A stretch of 8,622 nucleotides of DNA from contig JAQXSU010000145.1 of NCBI GenBank assembly GCA_029219125.1, positions 1 to 8,622 of the forward strand. The letters run 5' to 3'. Below the pieces are notes generated by a model. It was not told the origin of the DNA and made no database searches. It saw only the letters and a list, made by a program, of their open reading frames with translations. Origin of the DNA: Bacillota bacterium (lineage in GTDB: Bacteria; Bacillota; Clostridia; Peptostreptococcales; Anaerovoracaceae). How positions within the stretch are numbered: position 1 is the first letter of the stretch; every line of letters begins with the position of its first letter. The position numbers and the translations under genes were made by a program. This document shows positions 1 through 6,771 of this stretch, in pieces.

Positions 1-1
1 G

Positions 2-1030
2 AAACCGAGGCAGACAGTCGTTCTGAATCAGACAGCGAAAAAGGGGAGCATGCCTGGATGGGCGAAAGGACTGATTATCTTTGGCGTCATCGTGGTATGC
101 GTGGTGCTTCTGACCGTGGGCTGCAACAGAGTCGTAAGCAATGTAACGGGCAGTCTGACATCGGACGCGACGGATGAAGTTGTGACCAATTTCGGTTATG
201 ATTACATCGGAGCCCTCTATATCGACGGAACCATCGATGAATACGGCACCGGTACATATAATCATCAGTATCTGCTGAACGCCATTGATGCCATGATGAC
301 AGACAGCAATAACAAAGGAATGATTCTTTCCGTCAACACACCGGGCGGCAGCGTATTTGCTTCCGACGAACTGTATCTGAAGATCAAGGAATACCAGGAT
401 ATGACAGGACGGCCGGTATATTCCGCCATGCAGTCCCAGGCTACATCGGGCGGCTACTATATTTCCGCCTCCTGCGATAAAATCATTGCCAACCGCAACT
501 GCTGGACCGGATCCATCGGCGTGACCATGGGAACGCTGATGGACATCAGCGAATTGCTGGAAAATCTGGGGATTAAGACCAACACCATCACTTCCGGTGC
601 CAACAAAGCCATGGGAAGCAGTTATGAAGCAATGACAGAGGAGCAGCGGGAAATCTTCCAGAGCCTGATCGATGAAGCCTATGACCAGTTCGTGGGCATC
701 GTAGCAGATGGAAGAGATATGAGTGAAAAGGAAGTCAGAAAAATCGCAGACGGCAGAATTTACACGGCGAAACAGGCGCTGGACAACGGTCTGATTGATG
801 AGATCGGTACTTTTGAAGAGGCTGTACAGGATATGCAGAGCCAATACGGACTGCAGGGCTGCGCGGTGGAAGACTTCATTCCGGAAGCAAAAACAGATCT
901 TTCCGATCTGCTGGGTATTGTATCTGAGCAAAATCCGCTCTCCGGACTGAGCGATGCGGAGTTGATTGAAGAACTCGTCGCACTGAACGGCACCTTCCGT
1001 GTCAGCTATATCGCCAGCGTGAAAAAATAG
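2..1030 (+). CDS. sppA: SppA-type signal peptide peptidase, 5' end outside the window
   Basis: Membrane-bound serine protease of the SppA/S49 family, which degrades signal peptides left in the membrane after export. The frame is open to the first bases of the window, with 16 codons (KPRQTVVLNQTAKKGS) before the first ATG at position 50. That ATG has a purine run only one base away, too close for a ribosome binding site, so the true start is probably upstream. Counting from that Met, residues 8-24 form one membrane segment. NTPGGS (96-101) is the conserved turn of the crotonase-like fold. The nucleophile is probably Ser133 in ATSGGYYIS and the general base Lys186 in SGANKAMGS; their 53-residue spacing fits the Ser-Lys dyad of Bacillus-type short SppA. 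Length is near the roughly 335 residues of that short form and far from the double-length E. coli form. The gene is followed by its own terminator and is not co-transcribed with the adhesin operon. Confidence 0.93.
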   Translation, partial: KPRQTVVLNQTAKKGSMPGWAKGLIIFGVIVVCVVLLTVGCNRVVSNVTGSLTSDATDEVVTNFGYDYIGALYIDGTIDEYGTGTYNHQYLLNAIDAMMTDSNNKGMILSVNTPGGSVFASDELYLKIKEYQDMTGRPVYSAMQSQATSGGYYISASCDKIIANRNCWTGSIGVTMGTLMDISELLENLGIKTNTITSGANKAMGSSYEAMTEEQREIFQSLIDEAYDQFVGIVADGRDMSEKEVRKIADGRIYTAKQALDNGLIDEIGTFEEAVQDMQSQYGLQGCAVEDFIPEAKTDLSDLLGIVSEQNPLSGLSDAELIEELVALNGTFRVSYIASVKK

Positions 1031-1041
1031 AAAGCAGAAAT

Positions 1042-1080
1042 ACCGCATCAAATCAAATGGTGCGGTGTTTTTTTCTTTTT
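1042..1080 (+). terminator. Intrinsic terminator after sppA
   Basis: A 9-bp stem (ACCGCATCA paired with TGGTGCGGT, one G-U pair) with a 7-base loop is followed by a G and then a run of T broken by one C. It starts 11 bases after the sppA stop and separates sppA from the downstream operon. Confidence 0.9.
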
Positions 1081-1109
1081 GCTAAAATTTTGAACATATT
1101 TTTGCAAGA

Positions 1110-1130
1110 TGTAACCAATACTGTAACCAA
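1110..1130 (+). promoter_or_regulatory. Tandem direct repeat, probable activator operator
   Basis: TGTAACCAA occurs twice, perfectly, at 1110-1118 and 1122-1130, starting 12 bases apart. The second copy ends seven bases before the -10 hexamer, so the pair sits over the -35 region. No recognisable -35 hexamer lies at the right distance. SARP/BTAD activators are known to bind tandem heptamers roughly one helical turn apart just upstream of the -10, and a BTAD regulator is encoded in this window. The link between that protein and these repeats is inference. Confidence 0.6.
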
Positions 1131-1134
1131 AGAA

Positions 1135-1143
1135 TGTTATACT
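1135..1143 (+). promoter_or_regulatory. Extended -10 promoter of the adhesin operon
   Basis: TGTTATACT matches an extended -10 (TGn followed by TATACT, 5 of 6 to the TATAAT consensus). It would start transcription near 1150, about 23 bases before the 142-residue gene. The nearest TTGCAA (1102-1107) is 30 bases away, too far to be its -35. The promoter therefore looks activator-dependent. The same stretch contains an ATG at 1134, which would lie upstream of the transcript start and so cannot be the gene start. Confidence 0.6.
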
Positions 1144-1172
1144 TTAAAAAACAGCGAAAAGGAGAAACATTT

Positions 1173-1601
1173 ATGCAGAGTCAAATACATACCAATGAAA
1201 GAAGGGCAATGCTGGTATGTGTGGATTCCTCCGAAAAAGGAGTCTGGGCAGGAAGATACTATAATTCCAGCCTGAAAAAGGGAGAATCCTTCAGCAGCCT
1301 TGTCGATTTCCTGATGAAAATGGAAAAGACACTTGACCAGATGTATTTCCCGCAATCCTTTTCTGCCGTACGCCGTTTCACCCAAGAGGAAACGGAACTG
1401 ATCGGTGCTTCCAATGATGAATGTCAGACAGGAAAAGCTGCAACCTTTCTGATCCGCATTCTGTTCCGGCAGAATGCCAGCTGGCAGGGCTCCATCCTGT
1501 GGCTGGAAGGGAAAAAGGAGGAAAGCTTCCGCAGCGTACTGGAACTGATTTTTCTGATGAATGACGCACTGAACGCGCAGAAAAGCGCGGAAAAGAAATA
1601 A
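1173..1601 (+). CDS. Small protein of unknown function, first gene of the adhesin operon
   Basis: Encodes 142 residues. The start at 1173 is chosen because AAAAGGAG lies eight bases upstream; an in-frame ATG at 1134 would add 13 residues but has no ribosome binding site and overlaps the -10. There is no signal peptide or membrane segment, so it is probably cytoplasmic. The N-terminal half starts with a short strand (AMLVCVDS) and a helix around residues 38-57. The C-terminal half carries the most family-like stretch, FRQNASWQGSILWLEGK (98-114), followed by the helix SFRSVLELIFLMNDAL (118-133), and a Lys-rich tail. From memory, similar hypothetical proteins with an 'RQNASWQGS..WLEGK...SFRS.LEL' core are common in Clostridia, but I cannot confirm this and know of no function. 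The adhesin start lies 16 bases after its stop, so the two are almost certainly co-transcribed. An accessory or regulatory role in adhesin expression is a guess from position. Confidence 0.85.
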   Translation: MQSQIHTNERRAMLVCVDSSEKGVWAGRYYNSSLKKGESFSSLVDFLMKMEKTLDQMYFPQSFSAVRRFTQEETELIGASNDECQTGKAATFLIRILFRQNASWQGSILWLEGKKEESFRSVLELIFLMNDALNAQKSAEKK

Positions 1602-1617
1602 TCAAGGAGGAGAAAAC

Positions 1618-4600
1618 ATGAAAAAGAAAGTTTTTGCCGTATTCATGATCGTGGCCATGCTTCTCTGCTTCATGCCATCCATGGCGTTTGCCGAAGGCGG
1701 CGGAAATGGTACAACTGCAACACCAGACAGCAGTGCAGGCCAGATCGGTGATTACTATGAAGTAAAGGATGCGACTGGCACATTAAATGCTACTCCGACG
1801 CTCAAAAGTGGAAAGACACAGCAGAGCTATGCGGATGGTCAGGTTCTGGTGAACAAGACAATTTCTGCAACGAATACAGAAAATGTCTTTGACGTGAATC
1901 TGGAAGTAAAGACCACTGAGGAAATAGAGAAACTATCGTCTTCCCCGGATGCAGCAACAGTAATTGTAATGGATGTTTCCGGAAGCATGGAAAACAGATT
2001 AGACTCAACAAAAAAAGCAGCACAGACTTTTATTAACCAATTTGCATCAGATAAAGCAACTCGAAAGATTGCAATTGTAAAGTTCAGTGGATATAAAGAC
2101 CAGGAAGATCAGAAAAACTCTGATGGAGCAGCCACCGTTCAAGGCTGGACAGAGGCAAATAATTTAAAAAAGGATGGTAAAGATCAACTTTGTGATCCGA
2201 TTAAGAATCTTGAAGCCAATGGAGGAACAAATATTGAAGCTGGATTGACTCTTGCAAAAAATCTGTTAAACTCGAATGAGGTTAAGGACATTGAAAACAA
2301 GAACATTATTCTTCTGACAGATGGCAATCCAACATATCATATAGACGGTAAGGAAAAAAACAGTACGTCAACAACAGTTATATGTAAAAATGGAACATCC
2401 ATCGGCGGAGATGGAAAATTTACACAGTGTGATGACCACAAATCTGCGGAAAAATTGGCAAAAAATCTTAAGCAGAGTGGAATCGGCATGTATGCAATTT
2501 ATATAGGAACGGTTCAGGTTAATTGTAAAACTTGCAGGTTGAATACTTCTGGTAAAAATTGGCTTTCGAAGAATTGCGGATTTACAGCGTATTCTACTGA
2601 AAAACTAGATCAGTTAACGGATATATTTAAAACAATTCTGACCCTGATTGAAAAGAAGGCAGAGGCGTGGATTGTGACAGACCCTATGGGAACCAACATC
2701 GAATTTGTTGGATTTTCACGTGAACCAAATCCTGAAAACGAATTTGATGAAAATGATGGAACAATTACCTGGGATATTAAAGCAGGCTCAATTCCAACAA
2801 TTGAGACAAAGAATAACATTACAACTTATACGTATTCTCTGTCCTATACAATTAAACTAAATACTCTTGAAAATGGATTTTATGCAGATACCTTCTATAA
2901 TACAAACGATAAAACCTCGCTTACTTATCTTGTGACAAGTACAAAGGGAGATGATACCAAAATTACTACAGGCACTGCATACTTCAACATTCCTTCTGTA
3001 AAGGGATTTGCAGGAAATCTGGAGTTTACGAAAGTAGACGAGAATGGAAACCCACTTTCTGGTGCAACATTTACACTGACGGCAGATGAGGATTCAACAT
3101 TCGTTCTGACTGCCGTAAGTGATGGAGATGGTAAAGTATCCTTCAACAATATTCCATCCGGTCATACCTACACGATGGAAGAAACTGAAGCGCCAACAGG
3201 ATATGTAAAGGCAGAGCAAACGATGGAAATCGCAGTTGCCTATGGAATCGTGTCCTCTGCAATTGTAAGTGGAACCTTCGCGAATACACCTGAGACGATT
3301 ACTGTACCGGTTCAAAAGGTATGGGATGATCGTGACAATCAGGATGGACTTCGCCCGGATTATATTATTGTAGAATTACTGAAAAATGAGAAAGAAACAG
3401 GGAACAAAATCACATTGACAGCCTCTGAAAATTGGGCCGGAGAATTTACAGGCCTTAAAAAGTATGAAGATGGACAGATTGTAACCTATTCGGTAAAGGA
3501 AGCGTCCGTTCCGGGATATATTTCAGTGGTCAATGAAAATGTAACAACCTCCGGATTCACAATCACCAATACCCACGAACCTGCAACCACTTCCGTGAGC
3601 GGCAGTAAGACTTGGCTTGATACGGGTAACAGTGAGCACAGACCTGATAGCATTACGGTTCGCCTGAAAGCAGATGGTGTAGAAAAAGCGTTTAAAGTTG
3701 TATCTGAGGATGAAAACGGAATCTGGGGCTGGTCATTTGACAATCTGCCGAAATATAATAAAGGCAATGAGATCAGATACACCATTACAGAAGATTCTGT
3801 AAAAGATTATACGGCGACCATTAGCGGTTACGATATCACAAATACCTATACACCTGGAGTAACCGGCGTATCTGTTTCAAAGGTATGGAATGACAATAAC
3901 GACCAGGATGATATTCGTCCGGACAGCGTGACAGTACAGCTTTATGCGGATAGAGAAGCTATTGAGGGTAAAACTCTTGAACTGAGTGAAGCCAATAACT
4001 GGTCTGGTACATTTACAGATCTTCCTGTAACGAATGGCCAGGGAGCAACGATTACTTACTCCGTCGAAGAAGTCGTTGATGAAGCACTCGATGGATATAC
4101 ACCAAGTATTTCCGGCTCTGCAGCAACTGGTTTTACAATTACGAACACGCACACACCGGCAACCACTTCCGTGAGCGGCAGCAAGACCTGGGATGACAAT
4201 AATGACCAGGACAGAAAGCGGCCAGAAAAAATCAAGATCAATCTGTATAAATCTGACTCAGATGGACTTGTGCCAGTTGCTTCAAAGACAGTAACTGCTG
4301 CAGATGGCTGGGCATGGAGCTTCACCAATCTTCCAGAGAAGGAAAACGGAAAGATAATCGATTATAGGATTCTTGAAGAGCCAGTGGAATACTATACGTC
4401 AGAGGTCGATGGCTATGATGTCATCAACAGCTATACACCGGATCAGACAAGCGTATCAGTAAACAAGAGTTGGCAGGATAATGAAAATAAGGATGGTATT
4501 CGTCCAGACAGCGTGACAGTACAGCTCTATGCAGATGGAAAAGTGGTTGAAGGAAAGACGGTAACCTTAACGGGTGAAACACAATGGACCGGAACTTTCA

Positions 4601-5280
4601 CCGGACTTCCAAAATATGATGCAGGAAGGGAAATCGTATACTCTGTTGCAGAAACAGAGGTACCGAATGGATACACCGCTTCTGTGGCATATAATGATGT
4701 GACGGGTTCCTTTGTCATCACCAATTCCCATGCTCCGGAGGAAGAAAATCCGATAGATCCGACCACGTACACGACCGTATCTGTGAATAAGGTATGGAAG
4801 CTGGACGACGGTGGCAAGGCGACAGATTCTGTATCTGTTCAGCTTTACAGAAATGGGCAGAAATACGGAAATCCGGTAACCTTAAGTACGGCAAACAACT
4901 GGGCACACACTTGGACTGTTGTATACTATTATAGTGATGTATGGACAGTTGAGGAAATAAATGTTCCACAGGGATTTGCAGCAACCGTGTCAAAGGAAGA
5001 TAACAGCAATCGCTTTACGGTTGTGAATGATGATATTGCAGCAGAAATTCCAATCGAGGATCCGGACGTTCCTCTGGGACCGGGAGAAGTTGATGAACCG
5101 GAAGAACCAGTGGTTATCGTGGATGAACCGGAAGTTCCTCTGGATGACGCACCGGCAACCGATGTACCGAAGACCGGCGACAACGGATTCGGCACAGCAG
5201 GCATTCTGTTCTTCCTGTCCGCAGCAGGCCTCGCAGCACTGGCTGTAACCGGAAGAAAGAAAGAAGAAGCCGAAAAGTAA
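1618..5280 (+). CDS. Sortase-anchored vWA/Cna-B repeat surface adhesin
   Basis: Secreted, wall-anchored protein of 1220 residues, probably binding host or matrix ligands. AAGGAGG lies seven bases before the ATG. Residues 1-25 are a signal peptide (KKK, hydrophobic core, cut after AFA). Residues about 113-345 are a von Willebrand A domain with a complete MIDAS: DVSGS (119-123), Thr204 in GGTN and Asp235 in LLTDG. This domain has six cysteines (192, 256, 271, 303, 306, 320), unusual for such an adhesin. Residues about 463-558 are a SpaA-like domain with the isopeptide candidates Lys472, Glu524 (ETEAPTGY) and Asn556. Six Cna-B domains follow (561-1139), then an acidic Pro-rich spacer and VPKTGD (1183-1188), a hydrophobic helix and the RKKEEAEK tail: a sortase signal with V in place of L. 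No YPK-type pilin motif was seen, so it is more likely a single anchored adhesin or pilus tip than a shaft. No sortase gene is in the window. The vWA part is much more AT-rich than flanking genes. Confidence 0.92.
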   Translation: MKKKVFAVFMIVAMLLCFMPSMAFAEGGGNGTTATPDSSAGQIGDYYEVKDATGTLNATPTLKSGKTQQSYADGQVLVNKTISATNTENVFDVNLEVKTTEEIEKLSSSPDAATVIVMDVSGSMENRLDSTKKAAQTFINQFASDKATRKIAIVKFSGYKDQEDQKNSDGAATVQGWTEANNLKKDGKDQLCDPIKNLEANGGTNIEAGLTLAKNLLNSNEVKDIENKNIILLTDGNPTYHIDGKEKNSTSTTVICKNGTSIGGDGKFTQCDDHKSAEKLAKNLKQSGIGMYAIYIGTVQVNCKTCRLNTSGKNWLSKNCGFTAYSTEKLDQLTDIFKTILTLIEKKAEAWIVTDPMGTNIEFVGFSREPNPENEFDENDGTITWDIKAGSIPTIETKNNITTYTYSLSYTIKLNTLENGFYADTFYNTNDKTSLTYLVTSTKGDDTKITTGTAYFNIPSVKGFAGNLEFTKVDENGNPLSGATFTLTADEDSTFVLTAVSDGDGKVSFNNIPSGHTYTMEETEAPTGYVKAEQTMEIAVAYGIVSSAIVSGTFANTPETITVPVQKVWDDRDNQDGLRPDYIIVELLKNEKETGNKITLTASENWAGEFTGLKKYEDGQIVTYSVKEASVPGYISVVNENVTTSGFTITNTHEPATTSVSGSKTWLDTGNSEHRPDSITVRLKADGVEKAFKVVSEDENGIWGWSFDNLPKYNKGNEIRYTITEDSVKDYTATISGYDITNTYTPGVTGVSVSKVWNDNNDQDDIRPDSVTVQLYADREAIEGKTLELSEANNWSGTFTDLPVTNGQGATITYSVEEVVDEALDGYTPSISGSAATGFTITNTHTPATTSVSGSKTWDDNNDQDRKRPEKIKINLYKSDSDGLVPVASKTVTAADGWAWSFTNLPEKENGKIIDYRILEEPVEYYTSEVDGYDVINSYTPDQTSVSVNKSWQDNENKDGIRPDSVTVQLYADGKVVEGKTVTLTGETQWTGTFTGLPKYDAGREIVYSVAETEVPNGYTASVAYNDVTGSFVITNSHAPEEENPIDPTTYTTVSVNKVWKLDDGGKATDSVSVQLYRNGQKYGNPVTLSTANNWAHTWTVVYYYSDVWTVEEINVPQGFAATVSKEDNSNRFTVVNDDIAAEIPIEDPDVPLGPGEVDEPEEPVVIVDEPEVPLDDAPATDVPKTGDNGFGTAGILFFLSAAGLAALAVTGRKKEEAEK
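3298..5034 (+). repeat. Six Cna-B domains in an alternating A-B-A-B-A pattern
   Basis: Domains, in adhesin residue numbers: R1 561-654, R2 657-745, R3 748-846, R4 849-941, R5 944-1040, R6 1052-1139. Each has a Lys in a K-x-W or similar motif (567, 664, 755, 856, 950, 1058), a late Glu and a closing Asn (651, 742, 843, 937, 1036, 1137), the expected Lys-Asn isopeptide set with a catalytic Glu. R2 and R4 resemble each other (start SVSGSKTW, end YDITNTYTP or YDVINSYTP). R3 and R5 resemble each other (RPDSVTVQLYAD, then a longer GY-loop). In DNA, a 23-base identity joins 3583-3605 to 4159-4181, and a 20-base identity joins 3922-3941 to 4507-4526, offsets of 576 and 585 bases. This points to duplication of a two-domain unit. 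R6 is divergent and has lost the RPDS loop. Confidence 0.85.
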
Positions 5281-5312
5281 TATTTTGTGAAGAAAAGCAA
5301 ATAACAGAAACG

Positions 5313-5351
5313 AAAAAAGAAGTCTGACTTGTACGGTCAGGCTTCTTTTTT
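5313..5351. terminator. Bidirectional terminator between adhesin and regulator
   Basis: A 16-bp stem joins 5313-5328 to 5336-5351 with one T-G pair and a 7-base loop (TTGTACG). The outer part is A-rich on the left and T-rich on the right, so the structure gives a U-tract on either strand. It lies 32 bases after the adhesin stop and 27 bases after the stop of the convergent regulator gene, so it can end both transcripts. Confidence 0.9.
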
Positions 5352-5378
5352 AGAAACATATTAAATTATCATCCCGAT

Positions 5379-6608
5379 TTACGCGCCTTCGACGGTGCCC
5401 CGAAAAGCAGGTTCTGCGCTGGGCTCCAGTGCCTGCACGATGTAGGAGATGTCTGCCGGCGAATGGGGATGCTTCCGGAAGAAAGCACGGATGATTCGCG
5501 CGCAGACCATGCAGCTGTTTTCGTAATTTGCCCTTGGAAGCAGAACGATAAACTGGGTGTTGCTACATTTCGTGGCCACGTCTCCGCTTCGGATACTGGA
5601 AATCAGATGATTCTGCAGATTTTTCATGGCCAGATCACGGCTTCGGTTGGAGAGACTCTTGCCTGCAGCCCCCTTTATCGTCAAAATAGCGATGTGCACC
5701 GGATCGCCGGTACGGGCGATGGTCCTTGCCATGGTATGATAAATGATACGGAATGCGTCATACTCGCAAAACAGCGCTCCCGGTTCCGGGTGTTCTTCCC
5801 GCAGCTGATCACGGATGGCATCGATGGGCATCATCTGACTGTTATCTCTTCGCATGATATCACGGTATATTTTTCGAGTTTCCTCTGACGGCATTATACC
5901 GAAATTTTCCAGAAGCAAATGACTCAGCTCTTCGTAAGCAGAAACAGCGGCATCCCTCTGATCCATAGCCACATAACCGTGCATCAGGTGGCAGTACAGC
6001 GATTCACTGTATGGCTCCAGCAAAAGTGCACTTCGGCAGATATCAACGACCTCATCGAAGCGGCCGCGCTCTTCCAGAAGCGTGAGAGCCGTTTCTGCGT
6101 TTTCCAGATACTGGTTGTGAAAATAGGCGGAAATCGGCACTACCCAGGATTCCATGGAAAGCCGGGGAAGAAAATCTCCCTGATACAGCGCCAGTGCCTG
6201 CAGGCATAATGCAAGTGTCTCGTCGGGATCCGCGGCAGCCTGGGATTCTTTGCAAAATATTTCGAACTGGTCCATGTCGCAATCTATGGGAATGTCGTTA
6301 TTCCAGGCATAGGTGCCTTCTTTTCGGAGAATCAGCTCCTGCGGCATTTCCAGTGCACTCAGCTGGGAGCGAAGACGATGCAGTGTAGTTTTCAGAGCGC
6401 CGTACGGGTTTACGATGTCAGGCTCATCCTCCCACAGGAGTTTGATCAGTTCTTCCTGAGAAATATGTCGATTGCGGCAGTAGATCAGGCGCGCAAGAAG
6501 CAGCCACATTTTTCGGGAGCGGCTGTCTTCCTCACGGACCATATTCCCCTCCCATGTCAGAGAGAAACTGCCCAGCATCCGAATGATCAGCTTTTTTTCC
6601 TGGCTCAT
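5379..6608 (-). CDS. BTAD/SARP-type transcriptional activator with degenerate GGDEF-like C-terminus
   Basis: Encodes 409 residues of a cytoplasmic DNA-binding regulator. The ATG at 6608 is preferred: GGAGG at 6618-6622 lies nine bases upstream, whereas the in-frame TTG at 6617 touches that GGAGG directly. Residues 1-105 are an OmpR-like winged helix (LGSFSL, then a helical region with ISQEELIKLLW, then ALKTTLHRLRSQL as recognition helix, then the KEGTYAW wing). Residues about 109-255 are a bacterial transcriptional activator domain of TPR-like helices, with the family landmarks ALALYQGDFLP, EPYSESLYCHLM and FGIMPSEETRKIYRDI. Residues about 275-395 look like a GGDEF fold: a strand HIAILTIKG, a helix, then RSGD (340-343), five residues, SNTQF (349-353) where GGDEF would be, and IVLLP. 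The catalytic motif is lost, so no cyclase activity is expected; the RxxD sits exactly at the I-site spacing. The GGDEF reading is from pattern only. The gene is convergent with the adhesin operon and divergent from the transglutaminase operon. Confidence 0.88.
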   Translation of the reverse strand: MSQEKKLIIRMLGSFSLTWEGNMVREEDSRSRKMWLLLARLIYCRNRHISQEELIKLLWEDEPDIVNPYGALKTTLHRLRSQLSALEMPQELILRKEGTYAWNNDIPIDCDMDQFEIFCKESQAAADPDETLALCLQALALYQGDFLPRLSMESWVVPISAYFHNQYLENAETALTLLEERGRFDEVVDICRSALLLEPYSESLYCHLMHGYVAMDQRDAAVSAYEELSHLLLENFGIMPSEETRKIYRDIMRRDNSQMMPIDAIRDQLREEHPEPGALFCEYDAFRIIYHTMARTIARTGDPVHIAILTIKGAAGKSLSNRSRDLAMKNLQNHLISSIRSGDVATKCSNTQFIVLLPRANYENSCMVCARIIRAFFRKHPHSPADISYIVQALEPSAEPAFRGTVEGA

Positions 6609-6651
6609 CCTTTTCAACCTCCGAATAGTTCATTTTGTATTTCCTGTCCAA

Positions 6652-6661
6652 CTGTAAACAG
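6652..6661. promoter_or_regulatory. Short inverted repeat near the regulator promoter
   Basis: CTGTAAACAG has arms CTGT and ACAG around AA. Its TGTAAACAG half matches the adhesin-operon repeat TGTAACCAA at seven of nine positions. It overlaps a possible - strand promoter, TTGCAA (6688-6683), 17 bases, TAATCT (6665-6660), whose -10 is poor. Self-regulation would fit, but the site is short and only one copy is clear. Confidence 0.25.
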
Positions 6662-6690
6662 ATTAACATAAACGAAATTATTTTGCAATG

Positions 6691-6719
6691 TTGAAATTAC
6701 ACTTATTTTATATTATAAT
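6691..6719 (+). promoter_or_regulatory. Housekeeping-type promoter of the transglutaminase operon
   Basis: TTGAAA (6691-6696), a 17-base spacer and TATAAT (6714-6719) match the vegetative sigma factor consensus at 11 of 12 positions. Transcription would start near 6726, giving a leader of about 46 bases before the ATG at 6772. The surrounding 6618-6771 region is AT-rich and holds no gene; it is shared with the divergent regulator. Confidence 0.8.
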
Positions 6720-6771
6720 AAAAAAAGTTACAGTTTTATGGCTAAAATGAAAAAAGATGAGGAGGGGAAAA

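Noticed and set aside
50..52. ATG as the start of sppA
   Set aside because: The purine run is one base from the ATG and the frame is open to the window edge, so an upstream start is more likely.
110..127. Lipoprotein signal (TVGC) in SppA
   Set aside because: The -3 position is Thr and the segment sits in a typical SppA membrane anchor; the match to a lipobox is poor.
1102..1107. TTGCAA as the -35 of the adhesin promoter
   Set aside because: It is 30 bases from the -10, far from the usual 16-18.
1134..1136. ATG as the start of the small operon gene
   Set aside because: It overlaps the -10 element and lacks a ribosome binding site, whereas 1173 has AAAAGGAG at eight bases.
3583..4526. CRISPR-like or mobile-element repeats
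   Set aside because: The repeats are in frame inside the adhesin and correspond to duplicated Cna-B domains.
5463..6209. Long open frames on the + strand opposite the regulator
   Set aside because: They have no ribosome binding site or recognisable domain, and the - strand frame is a clear winged helix-BTAD protein.
6615..6617. TTG start giving a 412-residue regulator
   Set aside because: The GGAGG site abuts the TTG with no spacer; the ATG at 6608 has a nine-base spacer.
6757..6759. ATG start giving a 348-residue transglutaminase-like protein
   Set aside because: It lies against the AGGAGG that serves the ATG at 6772.
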